Shown one piece after another: positions 16,302 through 25,298 of a stretch of DNA of 64,000 bases (position 1 is the first letter of the stretch; every line of letters begins with the position of its first letter). The translations under genes were made by a program, and so were the position numbers. The DNA comes from Roseicella frigidaeris (GTDB lineage: Bacteria > Pseudomonadota > Alphaproteobacteria > Acetobacterales > Acetobacteraceae). The notes under the pieces are model-generated. The model ran no database searches, was not told where the DNA came from, and saw only the letters and a program-made list of their open reading frames with translations. The stretch spans positions 62,001 to 126,000 of the forward strand of contig NZ_QLIX01000005.1 of NCBI RefSeq assembly GCF_003258945.1, written 5' to 3'.

Positions 16302-17414
16302 ATGATAGAGATGCAGACCGCCACGCTTCCGCGCCTGCTCCACGCCCCGCCCGCACCGGCAAGCGTGGTCGATCCGGTCTCGCGCGAGACACTGCTGAAG
16401 CCTGCCCATATTGCCTCGACCGCTGGCGTTCCGCCTTCGGAGCAGTTCGTGGCCTGGCAGGCACAGTGCGGCCCGGGCGTGCAGATGGAGGAGCCGCTCG
16501 GCACCTTCGGTTTCCGGGGTCGCTGCACCACCTGGAAGCTCGGTCCCTTTGCCTTCCTTCGCGCATCCGCCGATGGGCTGCGCTACCGCCGGGACCGGGC
16601 GCAGGTGCGGCGCGACGCGCTCGACCACTGGATCATTCGCCTGTCCCATCGTGGCGGACTCGAACTGCGAACGCAGAGCGGGCTCGTGCTCGTGCGGCCG
16701 GGGCAGCCGGTCATCCTGTCCCTCGCCAATAGCTGCGAGGTGGTGCGGTCGGAGAGCGAGTGGATCAGCCTGGTGGTGCCGCGCGACGCCTTCCCCAATC
16801 TGGCGCCCATCATCGACAGGCGGTTGTACGCGCCCCTGGGCGGCAGTCTGGGATCGCTGCTGGCCAGCTACATGAGAACGCTGGAGATGCAACTGCCGGA
16901 GACCTCGGAGTGCGAGCTGCCGCGCCTGGTCGAGGCGACGCGCGCCATGATCGCCGCCTGCATCGTTCCGGTGCACGGGCAGCCGGACGACCCGATGCCC
17001 ATGCTCGAACATGCGCGGCTGGAGCGCGTGCGGCTGGCGATCCGGCAGAAACTCCGGTCGCCGACGCTGACGCCGCGAAGGCTCTGCCGCATGGTCGGCA
17101 TGTCCCGATCCCAGCTTTACCGGCTGTTCGAACCCCTCGGCGGCGTTGCACGCTACATCCAGTCGGAGCGCCTGCGGGAGGCGTACCGCGCCCTGGCCAA
17201 TCCCGACAACCTGCGCGGCATCTACGAGGTTGCCCAGGATCTGGGCTTCTTCGACGCCTCCGCCTTCAGCCGCACCTTCCGCCGGGAATTCGGCTGCGCA
17301 CCGAGCGACGTGCGCATGGCGGCCCGTTCGGGAGACCGGACGATTGCCCTGCGCCGCCCGATCTCGGCGGCCGCCTGTCCGACGCTCACCGAGTTGCTGC
17401 GCAGCCTGCAGTGA
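16302..17414 (+). CDS. AraC family transcriptional regulator
   Basis: A protein of about 370 aa. The N-terminal two thirds (about 40-230) resemble the AraC-binding-like domain found with the TetR-like sensing class (FLRASADGLRYRRDRAQ). The C-terminal 100 residues hold two helix-turn-helix motifs (LTPRRLCRMVGMSRSQLYRLF, and DLGFFDASAFSRTFRREFG with the family's conserved end). The start is uncertain: ATG 16302 and ATG 16311 are close together and the frame is open further upstream. It probably senses a small molecule. The nearest divergent gene is the small secreted protein, and the SLC13 permease gene converges on its 3' end. Confidence 0.87.
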   Translation: MIEMQTATLPRLLHAPPAPASVVDPVSRETLLKPAHIASTAGVPPSEQFVAWQAQCGPGVQMEEPLGTFGFRGRCTTWKLGPFAFLRASADGLRYRRDRAQVRRDALDHWIIRLSHRGGLELRTQSGLVLVRPGQPVILSLANSCEVVRSESEWISLVVPRDAFPNLAPIIDRRLYAPLGGSLGSLLASYMRTLEMQLPETSECELPRLVEATRAMIAACIVPVHGQPDDPMPMLEHARLERVRLAIRQKLRSPTLTPRRLCRMVGMSRSQLYRLFEPLGGVARYIQSERLREAYRALANPDNLRGIYEVAQDLGFFDASAFSRTFRREFGCAPSDVRMAARSGDRTIALRRPISAAACPTLTELLRSLQ

Positions 17415-17461
17415 CGCCACCCGCCGCCTGCAGGCGCGTTGCGACCGGCCACGCATCGCCT

Positions 17462-19300
17462 TCAGCGCAGCGGCAACAGCCACGGCACCAGCACCACGCT
17501 GATGCCCATGCAGAGCAGGGAGAAGGGCAGGCCGACCTTCATGAAGTCGCCGAAGCTGTAGTTTCCTGGCCCGACGACCAGGGTGTTCACCGGCGACGAC
17601 ACGGGTGTCATGAAGGCGGTGGAGGCCGCGAGGGCCACCGTCATGGCGAAGGGATAGGGCGACAGCCCGAGATCCGCCGCCACGGCCAGCGCCACCGGCG
17701 CCATCAGCACGGCGGTTGCCGTGTTGGAGATGAACAGGCCGAGCAGCATGGTGACCGCGAAGAGCACCGTCAGCACGATCCTCGGCGAATGCTCGCCCGC
17801 GGCGGCAAGCAGGGCGTCCGCGGCCAGGTCTACCCCGCCCGTGCGCTGCAACGCGACGGAGAAGGGCAGCATGCCGACGATCAGCACCAGCGTCTTCCAA
17901 TTGATGGCGCGATAGGCGCTGGTCAGGTCCACGCACCCGAACAGCCCCATCAGCAGGCAGCCGATCAGCGCCGCATGCACGTTCGGCAGCACGCCCGCCA
18001 CCATCAGGCCGACCGTCAGAAGAAGGCAGGCCACGGCTGCGGGGGCGCGTCCGGCGGCCGGCAGCACCTCGTCGAACTCGGCCGGCAGGTTCAGCAGCAC
18101 CAGCTCCGCGTCGCCCTGACGCAGCTTGCTGAGATCCGACCAGAAGCCGAAGAGCAGCAGACCATCGCCGACGGCCAGCCGCTGCTCCAGCAGATGCGGG
18201 CCGGCCGGCTTGCGGCCGCGCCGCAGGCCGATCGCGGTCAGCCCATACTCCGATTGCAGCCGTGCCTCCAGGATGGTCAGGCCCAGCAGCGGCGAGTCCG
18301 CCGGCACCAGCGCCTCGACCATGCCGATCTCCTGCGCGCGGTTGGTGAAGTAGCGGCTCTCCTCGCCCAGCGGCAGCGCCTTGATCCCGTATTTGGCGAA
18401 CAACTCTCCCGGTGCCGCGTCGCGCGCCTGCAGATCGGCCAGCAGCACGTCGCCGGGCTGCAGCACCAGCTCGGTCCGCGGCCGCAGCAGATCGGCACCG
18501 AATCGGCGCGCCCGCTCCACCGCCAGGATGTTCAATCCTTCCGCCCGCAGCGTCAGGTCTCCCAGCCGCTGGCCGGCCAGCGGCGAGGTCTCGGTCAGGA
18601 ACAGCCGGTATTCGCGGTCCGGCAGGTCATAGAGCTCGATCCAGTCGCGCAGCCGAGCCCGCCGGAGCTCCGGCGCCGTGGCCGATGCCGTGCCGCCCCC
18701 CAGGAAGCGGCGCGCCAGCAGCATGTAGGGAATCGCGATCGCCAGCAGCGGCAGGCCGAACGGCGTGATGCCGAAGAAGCCGAAGCCCTCCAGCCCCTGC
18801 CTCGCCAGCTCGGCGTTCACCATCAGGTTCGGCGCGGTTGCGATCAGGGTCAGCATGCCGCTGAGCAGCGCCGCGACCGAAAGCGGCATCATCAACCGGC
18901 GCGGCGAGGTGGCGGTGCCCTGGCACAGCCGCAGGACGATCGGGATGAAGATGGCGACCACGGCAGTACTGCTCATCACCGCGCCCAGGAAGGCGGCCGC
19001 CAGCATGAGCATCACCAGCGCCCGCGCCTCGTTGCCGCCGGCGACCTTTCCCAGCCAGTCCCCCATGTGGCGGGCGACGCCGGTCCTCACCAATCCCTCG
19101 CCGATGACGAAGAGCGCGGCGATCAGGATGATGCTGGCATCGGCGAAGCCGGCCAGCGCCTCGTTCACCGTCAGCACCCCGGTCAGCGGCAGCAGCACGA
19201 TCATGATCAGGCCCACCGCATCCATGCGCGGCCGGTTGAGCACGAACATGGCGATGGCGCTGCCGAGCAGCAGCAGCACCAGCAGCAGGTCGGTGGTCAT
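17462..19300 (-). CDS. SLC13-type anion permease with paired TrkA-C domains
   Basis: A 612-aa member of the SLC13/ArsB-NhaD-like permease group. Two blocks of membrane helices (about 1-185 and 400-612) flank a cytoplasmic region with two TrkA-C/RCK-C repeats (about 205-385, including QRLGDLTLRAEGLNILAVERA and LGLTILEARLQSEYGLTAIGLRRG). Family members with this layout import sulfate or other divalent anions with sodium, but the substrate here cannot be fixed. The start MTTDLLLVLL at 19300 is chosen because AAGGA lies eight bases before it and the family normally begins with this first helix; the frame is open to 19384. Confidence 0.88.
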   Translation of the reverse strand: MTTDLLLVLLLLGSAIAMFVLNRPRMDAVGLIMIVLLPLTGVLTVNEALAGFADASIILIAALFVIGEGLVRTGVARHMGDWLGKVAGGNEARALVMLMLAAAFLGAVMSSTAVVAIFIPIVLRLCQGTATSPRRLMMPLSVAALLSGMLTLIATAPNLMVNAELARQGLEGFGFFGITPFGLPLLAIAIPYMLLARRFLGGGTASATAPELRRARLRDWIELYDLPDREYRLFLTETSPLAGQRLGDLTLRAEGLNILAVERARRFGADLLRPRTELVLQPGDVLLADLQARDAAPGELFAKYGIKALPLGEESRYFTNRAQEIGMVEALVPADSPLLGLTILEARLQSEYGLTAIGLRRGRKPAGPHLLEQRLAVGDGLLLFGFWSDLSKLRQGDAELVLLNLPAEFDEVLPAAGRAPAAVACLLLTVGLMVAGVLPNVHAALIGCLLMGLFGCVDLTSAYRAINWKTLVLIVGMLPFSVALQRTGGVDLAADALLAAAGEHSPRIVLTVLFAVTMLLGLFISNTATAVLMAPVALAVAADLGLSPYPFAMTVALAASTAFMTPVSSPVNTLVVGPGNYSFGDFMKVGLPFSLLCMGISVVLVPWLLPLR

Positions 19301-19349
19301 GATCGGATCCTTCGGCTGCCGGTGGCGGTGATGGCGAGGGCATGGCGCA

Positions 19350-20045
19350 TCAGCCCGGCGTCGCCAGCACGTGGCGCAGCGCATCGGTCGCGCCGGTCAG
19401 CATGATCTGCGCGCCGATGCAGAGCAGGAGGAAGGCGGCGAGCTTGGAGGCGACGACCGTGCCCTGCGGACCGAGCCGGCGGACCAGCGCGCCGGAATAG
19501 GCATAGGCGAGCCAGATGGTCACCGCGACGCTGGCCGCGACGAGGACGGAGGCGACGCCGCTGACCAGCAGGTCGCCCAGCCCGGAGGCGCGCCGCTCCG
19601 CCGCCAGGGCGATGGAGGCGGCGATGGAGCCTGGCCCGGTGGTCAGCGGCAGGGTCAGGGGGAAGAAGGCCATCCGCTCCACCGGCGCGGTCTCGAGCGA
19701 GGTGGGCATCTTGTCCGCCTTGCGTTGCGCCGCACCCGGTTCCTCGGACAGCATGCGCCAGCCGGAGACGGCGACGGCGAGGCCGCCGGCGATGCGCAAC
19801 GCCTCCAGCGAGATGCCGAAGAAGCCCAGCACGCGCGCACCGAGGAACAGCGCGACCACGAGCACGGCGAAGCTGTTGAGGGCGATGGCGCGCGCCAGGC
19901 GGGCGCGTTCGCGCTCGCTGAGCCACTGGGTCATCCCGTGGAAGATCAGGGCGCCGGCCGGCGGGTTGATGATGCTCAGCAGCGCCGAGTAGCCGAACAG
20001 CCAGGCGGAGAGCATCTGCGCCAGCAGGAAGCCGTCGAGGATCAC
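19350..20045 (-). CDS. MarC family integral membrane protein
   Basis: A 231-aa protein with six hydrophobic segments that matches the MarC/YhcE family. The family blocks LLSIINPPAGALIFHGMT and FFPLTLPLTTGPGSIAASIALA are clear. The family's function is unresolved; the old link to multiple antibiotic resistance has not held up. The only start that gives family length is the GTG at 20045, because upstream sequence in this frame belongs to the next gene in another frame. It is 34 bp downstream of a secreted-protein gene and could be co-transcribed. Confidence 0.85.
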   Translation of the reverse strand: MILDGFLLAQMLSAWLFGYSALLSIINPPAGALIFHGMTQWLSERERARLARAIALNSFAVLVVALFLGARVLGFFGISLEALRIAGGLAVAVSGWRMLSEEPGAAQRKADKMPTSLETAPVERMAFFPLTLPLTTGPGSIAASIALAAERRASGLGDLLVSGVASVLVAASVAVTIWLAYAYSGALVRRLGPQGTVVASKLAAFLLLCIGAQIMLTGATDALRHVLATPG

Positions 20046-20079
20046 GGCATGCAGCCCCGCCGCGCGGGGCCGTCGGGCC

Positions 20080-20544
20080 TCAGCGCAGCTCGATGGTGAC
20101 GCCCGCCGACCCGAAGCGGAGCTGGCCGCCTGCGCGTTCGGTCCGGAGCCGCAGCTCCACGCCCGAGTCGTTGCGCAGGAAATACGTGGTCGGCCCGCCG
20201 CTGCCGCCCGGCGGGCGCGGCGCCGGGCGCTCCACGTAGCGGCCCGGAAAGCGGTCGAGCCGCGGCAGGTTGAAGACCTCGCCGCTCGCGGACAGGCTGG
20301 CCACGCCGAGGCTGCCGAACTCCAGCCCGCGCACCGAGAAGGGATACTCCTCCCCGCGGAAGCGCAGGCGGCCGCCGCCGATCGCGGCGCCCACGGCCAG
20401 GATGCCGACGCGCAGTTGCTCGATCGCAATGGAGGCGTCCGGGTTGGGGTCCGCCTGACGCGCCCGCGTCTGCGCCATGGCCGGCCCGGCTGCCAGGAGA
20501 GCCGGCAGCGCCCAGATCATCCCACGGCGGTCGCACGACGTCAT
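20080..20544 (-). CDS. secreted beta-rich protein of unknown function
   Basis: A 154-aa protein with a signal peptide (WALPALLAAGPAMAQ, cut after AMA). The mature part has a repeated small-residue pattern (VGAAIGGGRLRFRGEEYPFSVRGLEFGSLG) followed by SASGEVFNLPRLDRFPGRY and a beta-rich C-terminus (TYFLRNDSGVELRLRTERAGG). I recognise a general proteobacterial periplasmic type but cannot name the family. The start may be 20544 or the internal ATG at 20520, which places the hydrophobic core right at the N-terminus. It lies between AbgT and MarC genes. Confidence 0.75.
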   Translation of the reverse strand: MTSCDRRGMIWALPALLAAGPAMAQTRARQADPNPDASIAIEQLRVGILAVGAAIGGGRLRFRGEEYPFSVRGLEFGSLGVASLSASGEVFNLPRLDRFPGRYVERPAPRPPGGSGGPTTYFLRNDSGVELRLRTERAGGQLRFGSAGVTIELR

Positions 20545-20646
20545 CCAGGGTCCCCCGCTGCGGCATTGGCCGTGGCTCTGCCGTCCCGAAGCGGAGGTGG
20601 CGGGCCGCCATGACCGGCCCTACGCATGCCATGACCGGCTCGACCC

Positions 20647-22197
20647 CTACAATCCCCAGGGGAGGCCGATCAGGAACCAGGCGACGAAGAACAGCGTCCA
20701 GGCGACGCAGAGGGTGGCGACATGCGGCAGCATCAGCGCAATGACGGTCCCCACCCCCGCCTCCTTCTGGTAGCGCTGCGCGAAGGTAACGATCAGCGCG
20801 AAATAGGCGTTCAACGGGGTGATGGCGTTCATCGGGCTGTCGCCGACCCGGTAGGCGGCCAGCACCACTTCCGGGTCGACGCTCAACTTCATCAGCAGCG
20901 GTATGAAGATCGGCGCGAAGAGGGCCCATTTCGCGACCGCGCCGGTGATGACCAGGTCCACCACCAGGGTCACGACGATGAAGCCCACCAGCAGCCACAG
21001 CGCGTCCAGGTTGGCATCCTTCAGCACGCCGGCCAGCCCGACCGCGGCCAGCGTCGCCATGTTGCTGAAGTTGAAGAAGGCGAGGAACTGCGCAATGACG
21101 AAGAGCAGGAGGATGAGCCCGGCCAGGCTGCCGATCGCCTTCTGCATGGCGCCGATGATGCCGGTCGTCCCCTTGAGCGTTCCCGCGCCGATGCCGAAGG
21201 CCGCGCCCGACACGCCGAAGATCAGGGCGATGGAGACGATGAGGCTGTTCATGAAGGGCGAGGCGCCGATGATCGCCCCGGTCTCCGGGTGGCGCAGCGG
21301 CGCGCCCGGCGGCAAGGTCAGCAGCGCGATGAAGGCCAGCACCCCCAGCATGCCATAGAGCGCGTAGCGCAGGCCGCGTGACTCGGCCGCGGTCAGCGCG
21401 CCCTCGGCGGCGTCGGGCAGCTCGCCGGCATAGGTCCCGAGCCGCGGCTCGACCACGCGGTCGTTCACCAGCCCGATCAGCAGCACCAGCATGGCCACGG
21501 AGCCGATCGAGAACCAGAGATTGGCCGCCAGGTCGATGGAGCGGCTGCCATCCAGCAGGTGGATGGCGTCGTTGGTGATCTCGGTCAGGATCGCATCCGT
21601 CGGGACGATCATGACATTGACCAGGAAGGCCGAGGCGACCGAGGAGAAGCCGAGCGCCAGGCCCGCGAGCGGATGCCGCCCGACGCTGACATAGGCGGCG
21701 GCGGCCAGCGGGATCAGCACGAGGTAGCCGGCATCCGCGGCGATGGAGGAGACGATGCCGACGAAGGCCAGGATGTAGGTCAGCGCCGCCCGCGGCGCCG
21801 CCTTCACCAGCGTCTTGATCAGCGCCTGGACCAGCCCCGATTCCTCGGCGATGCCGACGCCCAGCATGGCCACGATGATGACGCCGACGGCGTTGAAGGC
21901 CATGAAGTTGCTGACGACGCCGGTGAACATGAACCGGATGCCGTCCAGTGTCAGCAGGCTGCGCGCCAGCGCCGTCCGCGGCACCAGCTGGTCGGTCTCC
22001 GGATCGATCACCTCGTAGCTCACGCCCAGCCGGAAGACGTAGAGCAGGTGGGAGAGGATCACGACGGCCAGGATCAGATAGACGAAGATCATCACCGGGT
22101 GCGGCACCCGGTTTCCCACCCGCTCCACGGCATTCAGCAGCCGCTGCATCGTCGTTTCCGGCGCCGCCGCCGGACCCGCGCTGTGCCCGGTATCCAT
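20647..22197 (-). CDS. abgT: AbgT family transporter
   Basis: A 516-aa membrane protein of the AbgT family, which takes up p-aminobenzoyl-glutamate or exports sulfonamide-like antimetabolites. Family blocks include NRVPHPVMIFVYLILAVVILSH at the N-terminus, AFVGIVSSIAADAGYLVLIPL, and the C-terminal DSPMNAITPLNAYFALIVTF. It lies 15 bp downstream of an M20 peptidase gene on the same strand, the pairing seen with AbgA/AbgB in enterobacteria. This supports uptake of an amide or dipeptide followed by hydrolysis. The actual substrate is not determined by sequence. Confidence 0.9.
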   Translation of the reverse strand: MDTGHSAGPAAAPETTMQRLLNAVERVGNRVPHPVMIFVYLILAVVILSHLLYVFRLGVSYEVIDPETDQLVPRTALARSLLTLDGIRFMFTGVVSNFMAFNAVGVIIVAMLGVGIAEESGLVQALIKTLVKAAPRAALTYILAFVGIVSSIAADAGYLVLIPLAAAAYVSVGRHPLAGLALGFSSVASAFLVNVMIVPTDAILTEITNDAIHLLDGSRSIDLAANLWFSIGSVAMLVLLIGLVNDRVVEPRLGTYAGELPDAAEGALTAAESRGLRYALYGMLGVLAFIALLTLPPGAPLRHPETGAIIGASPFMNSLIVSIALIFGVSGAAFGIGAGTLKGTTGIIGAMQKAIGSLAGLILLLFVIAQFLAFFNFSNMATLAAVGLAGVLKDANLDALWLLVGFIVVTLVVDLVITGAVAKWALFAPIFIPLLMKLSVDPEVVLAAYRVGDSPMNAITPLNAYFALIVTFAQRYQKEAGVGTVIALMLPHVATLCVAWTLFFVAWFLIGLPWGL

Positions 22198-22212
22198 CTC
22201 CCACGCTCCGTT

Positions 22213-23595
22213 CTAGCGCGACAGCGCATCCAGGATGCGGGCCCAGGACCGCATCCCCTTGTGGAAACTGGTGACGTTGTACTTTTCGTTCGGGCTGTGG
22301 ATGCGGTCATCCTCCAGCGCGAAGCCGGCCAGGATCACGTCCATCCCCAACGCCTTCTTCAGCTCGGCGGTCACGGGGATCGAGCCGCCGCCGCCGATGA
22401 AGACCGCGGGCTTGCCCCATTCCTCCGTCAGCGCCTGGCGCGCCTTGCCGAAGGCCGGATCATCCACCGGGAAGCGGATGGCCCCGCCCGAGCCGTGCTC
22501 GCCGAACTCCGCCCGGCAATCCGCCGGGAGCCGCGCCAGGACATGCTCGCGGAAGGCGGCGCGGACCTTGTGCGGATCCTGGTCGAAGACCAGGCGGAAG
22601 GAGACCTTGGCGGAGGCCACCGCGGGAATGACGGTCTTGAAGCCCTCGCCCTGGTAGCCGCCGCCCATGCCGTTGATCTCGGCCGTCGGGCGCGACCAGA
22701 CCATCTCGAGCACGCTGCGGCCCCGCTCCCCCGCGGGCACGGAGAGGCCGACCTCGCCGAGGAAGCGCTTCGGATCGAAGCCGAGCGTGTCCCAATCCCG
22801 CCGCAGCGCCTCGGGCAGCTCCGGCACGCCGTCGTAGAAGCCGCGCAGCGTCACCCGGCCATCGGCATCGTGCAGCTCGGCCAGGATGCGGGCCAGCACG
22901 CGGTTGGGGTTGGCGGCGGCCGCGCCGTAGAAGCCGGAATGGAGGTCGCGGTCGGCGGCGTGGATGAACACCTCCTCCCCGCACAGGCCGCGCAGCATGG
23001 TCTGGATGGCGGGCGTGCGCGCATCCCACATGTTGGTGTCGCAGATCAGGCCGATATCGGCCTTCAGCTCCGCCGCGTGCTGCGCCAGGAAGGGCGGCAG
23101 GTTGACGCCGCCGGATTCCTCCTCGCCCTCCAGCAGCAGGGTCAGCGGGATCGGCAGGCTGCCGGTCACCGCCTGCCAGGCGCGGCAGGCCTCGACGAAG
23201 GCCATGATCTGGCCCTTGTCGTCCGAGGCGCCGCGGGCCTTGATGATGCGCGTGCCATCCGGCTGGACGGCGATTTGCGGGTCGAAGGGATCATGATCCC
23301 AGAGCTCGATCGGATCGACCGGCTGCACGTCGTAATGGCCGTAGAACAGCGCCGAGCTGCCCTGGCCGCCGCGCCGGTGCGCCACCACCATCGGGTGGCC
23401 CGGCGTGTCGCGCACCGTGGCCTCGAAGCCGATCGAGGCCAGGTCCCGCGCGTGCCATTCCGCGCAGGCCCGGCAGTCCGCCGCATAGGCCGGATCGGTG
23501 GAGATCGACTTGATGCGGAGGAGGGAGAAGAGCCGCTCAAGCGCCGGCTCGAGATTGGCGTCCAGCCGCGCGAGGACCTCGTCCAGGGTCGACAC
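22213..23595 (-). CDS. M20 family metallopeptidase (dipeptidase-like)
   Basis: A 460-aa zinc-dependent peptidase of the M20 family, probably hydrolysing dipeptides or acyl-amino acids in the cytoplasm. Metal ligands are in LFYGHYDVQPVD (His, Asp), ARGASDDKGQ (bridging Asp), and LLEGEEESGG (Glu general base and ligand); a later ligand His lies near the C-terminus in DRIHSPNEKYNV. The GTG at 23595 is chosen because GGGAGGA sits six bases before it; upstream in-frame ATGs give an N-terminus with no family match. It is followed by abgT after 15 bp. Confidence 0.9.
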   Translation of the reverse strand: MSTLDEVLARLDANLEPALERLFSLLRIKSISTDPAYAADCRACAEWHARDLASIGFEATVRDTPGHPMVVAHRRGGQGSSALFYGHYDVQPVDPIELWDHDPFDPQIAVQPDGTRIIKARGASDDKGQIMAFVEACRAWQAVTGSLPIPLTLLLEGEEESGGVNLPPFLAQHAAELKADIGLICDTNMWDARTPAIQTMLRGLCGEEVFIHAADRDLHSGFYGAAAANPNRVLARILAELHDADGRVTLRGFYDGVPELPEALRRDWDTLGFDPKRFLGEVGLSVPAGERGRSVLEMVWSRPTAEINGMGGGYQGEGFKTVIPAVASAKVSFRLVFDQDPHKVRAAFREHVLARLPADCRAEFGEHGSGGAIRFPVDDPAFGKARQALTEEWGKPAVFIGGGGSIPVTAELKKALGMDVILAGFALEDDRIHSPNEKYNVTSFHKGMRSWARILDALSR

Positions 23596-24028
23596 GTCGT
23601 TCCTCCCTTCCTGCATGCCGGCGGCGCTTGGCCGACTGCCGGCGGACATGCAGGCTAGGGTGGCGCCACCGTCGCCGCATCGGCGCAGGATGCCGGCCAT
23701 GTGCCAGGCGTTCCAAGGCGCATGACGCAGGCGGACGGCCGGTGCGCCGGCGCGGACCAGCCCCACGCCGCTGCCCGAGGAGGCGGGGCCGCGCAGCGGG
23801 ATCCCGGATGCCCGCCATCGCCCATCCGCGCTGGCGCCTCTTCAGCCGAACGGGCGCGTGCCTCCATCGGGATCTGCTGGTCCGCGTGGCCAGTGGGCAA
23901 GCCCGCGACCCTCGCGGGCGGGAGGCTAGGGCGTGATCGCTTGAGGTGGACTCACCGAAAAGCGCGAATCACGCGACAAAACAATGACCTAGACCATGAT
24001 CCGCGAACCTGTGTGAGCGGTTCATGGT
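23596..24028. other. 433-bp intergenic region with a two-hairpin repeat
   Basis: A non-coding stretch between the M20 gene start and the end of the patatin gene (both minus strand). Its right end holds one copy of the dispersed element described at 23926-24032. The rest (23600-23925) is GC-rich with no recognised gene, and no clear promoter for the M20 gene could be singled out. Confidence 0.5.
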
Positions 24029-24032
24029 CTAG
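23926..24032 (+). repeat. dispersed intergenic two-hairpin element, copy 1
   Basis: An element of about 105 bp, AT-richer than its surroundings. Hairpin 1 pairs GCGTGAT (from 23931) with ATCACGC and contains an inner GGTG-GACT-CACC stem. Hairpin 2 pairs 14-nt arms AGACCATGATCCGC and GCGGTTCATGGTCT with one mismatch. The element starts and ends with CTAG-type tetranucleotides. A second, diverged copy with the same layout is at 35898-35991. Here it ends exactly at the stop codon of the patatin gene. Confidence 0.85.
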
Positions 24033-25267
24033 CGCGCGCTGCCCCGGTCGGCGGTGGCGGAGACCGTGCCGACGGCGGGCGGCGCCGTCACCCAGGCCGT
24101 GCCCTCCAGCGCCTTCGCGGCGCCGTAGTCGAACAGCGCGCGCATGAAGCCCTGGTCGAAGGGCTGGCGGCGCTCGGCCGTGAAGTTGGAGCCGATGAAG
24201 CTCAGCCGGAATTCCATGCCGTCCCGCTGCGCCGTCAGGAAGATCCGGTTGATGTCGCCGACGCCGCTGAAATGCAGCAGCGTGGCAATGGAGCGGCTGG
24301 CGATGCTGAACAGCCCGCGGTTGACGTTGGCCCCTTCCACATCCATTCGCCCGTTGCGGATCACCCAGACGGTGCGCGGCCGCATCGCCGCGGGCCGGTC
24401 CGCCAGGTCCCGCGCCACCAGCGCCGGCGGGTAGAGGAAGACCTGCGTCGCCGCGCCGCCGTCCACATGCATCTCGTGATAGGTCCGTCCCTCGTCCTGC
24501 ACCTCGATCAGCACCGGCGGGAAGGCGCCGGGAATGGAGGCCGAGGCGAGCAGGATGCGGCGGAACAGGGTCAGCGCCTGGGGGTGGCCGCTGGCGGCGA
24601 TGGCGCCGATGTTCCAGACCACGGGGCGCTGCAGGTCGAGATTGGTGGTGCCGATCAGCAGCAGCCGCCCGCGGTGGTACTCGCTCGCAATGGCGTCCAA
24701 CATGGCCGCATCCGTCTGCCGCTCGATCAGGCGATAGAGCGGCGAGGTATCGGCCAGCGCGATGTTGAACAGCAGCGCCAGGGGAATGCGCCGCAATTGC
24801 AGGATGTCGGGCGGCGCCACCTCGGTGAAGACCTCGCGCAGCTTGGCGTCATAGGCGGGGCCGAGGAAGGCGAAGGGTGCGATCAGCGCGCCGGCGGAGA
24901 TGCCGGTGACGACGTCGAATTCCGGCCGGGTGCCCGATGCCGTCCAGCCGTTCAGCAGGCCGGCGCCATAGGCGCCGTTGTCGCCGCCGCCCGACACGGC
25001 CAGGAGATTCACCGTGGCCGGCGGGCCGGCGGGGCGCTGGCGCTGATGCGCCAGCATGGCCGCCACCTCCTGCCGCAACGCATCCGGCGGGCCGTCCGGC
25101 CAGAAGCGCGCATTGGGCAGGCCGAGGACGGGCAGGGTGATGACCGTCTCGGGCGCGGGCGCGTCCAGCCGCAGGATGGTCCCGCACCCCAGGAGGGCGG
25201 GCAGCAGACATAGCGCCGGCAGCAGCCGGCGCAGCGCGGCGCCGAGGGACAGCAGCAGCACCGGCAT
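24029..25267 (-). CDS. patatin-like phospholipase, lipoprotein
   Basis: A 412-aa patatin-family lipid acyl hydrolase. The glycine-rich oxyanion motif SGGGDNGAYGAG is followed by the nucleophile elbow GISAG and, further on, the catalytic Asp in HVDGGAA, which completes the Ser-Asp dyad. The start at 25267 (MPVLLLSLGAALRR) is chosen because it yields a signal peptide with a lipobox (ALLGC); upstream codons in the open frame overlap the porin gene end. It is probably anchored in the envelope and acts on membrane lipids. It is the last gene of an envelope set with the DcaP-like porin 31 bp upstream. Confidence 0.88.
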   Translation of the reverse strand: MPVLLLSLGAALRRLLPALCLLPALLGCGTILRLDAPAPETVITLPVLGLPNARFWPDGPPDALRQEVAAMLAHQRQRPAGPPATVNLLAVSGGGDNGAYGAGLLNGWTASGTRPEFDVVTGISAGALIAPFAFLGPAYDAKLREVFTEVAPPDILQLRRIPLALLFNIALADTSPLYRLIERQTDAAMLDAIASEYHRGRLLLIGTTNLDLQRPVVWNIGAIAASGHPQALTLFRRILLASASIPGAFPPVLIEVQDEGRTYHEMHVDGGAATQVFLYPPALVARDLADRPAAMRPRTVWVIRNGRMDVEGANVNRGLFSIASRSIATLLHFSGVGDINRIFLTAQRDGMEFRLSFIGSNFTAERRQPFDQGFMRALFDYGAAKALEGTAWVTAPPAVGTVSATADRGSAR

Positions 25268-25298
25268 GAACGGCAAGATCCTTCCCTGGCAGCCTGGC

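Noticed and set aside
17425-17436. CGCCTGCAGGCG palindrome between the AraC and SLC13 genes as a bidirectional terminator
   Set aside because: The stem would have almost no loop and no T-run; too short to call.
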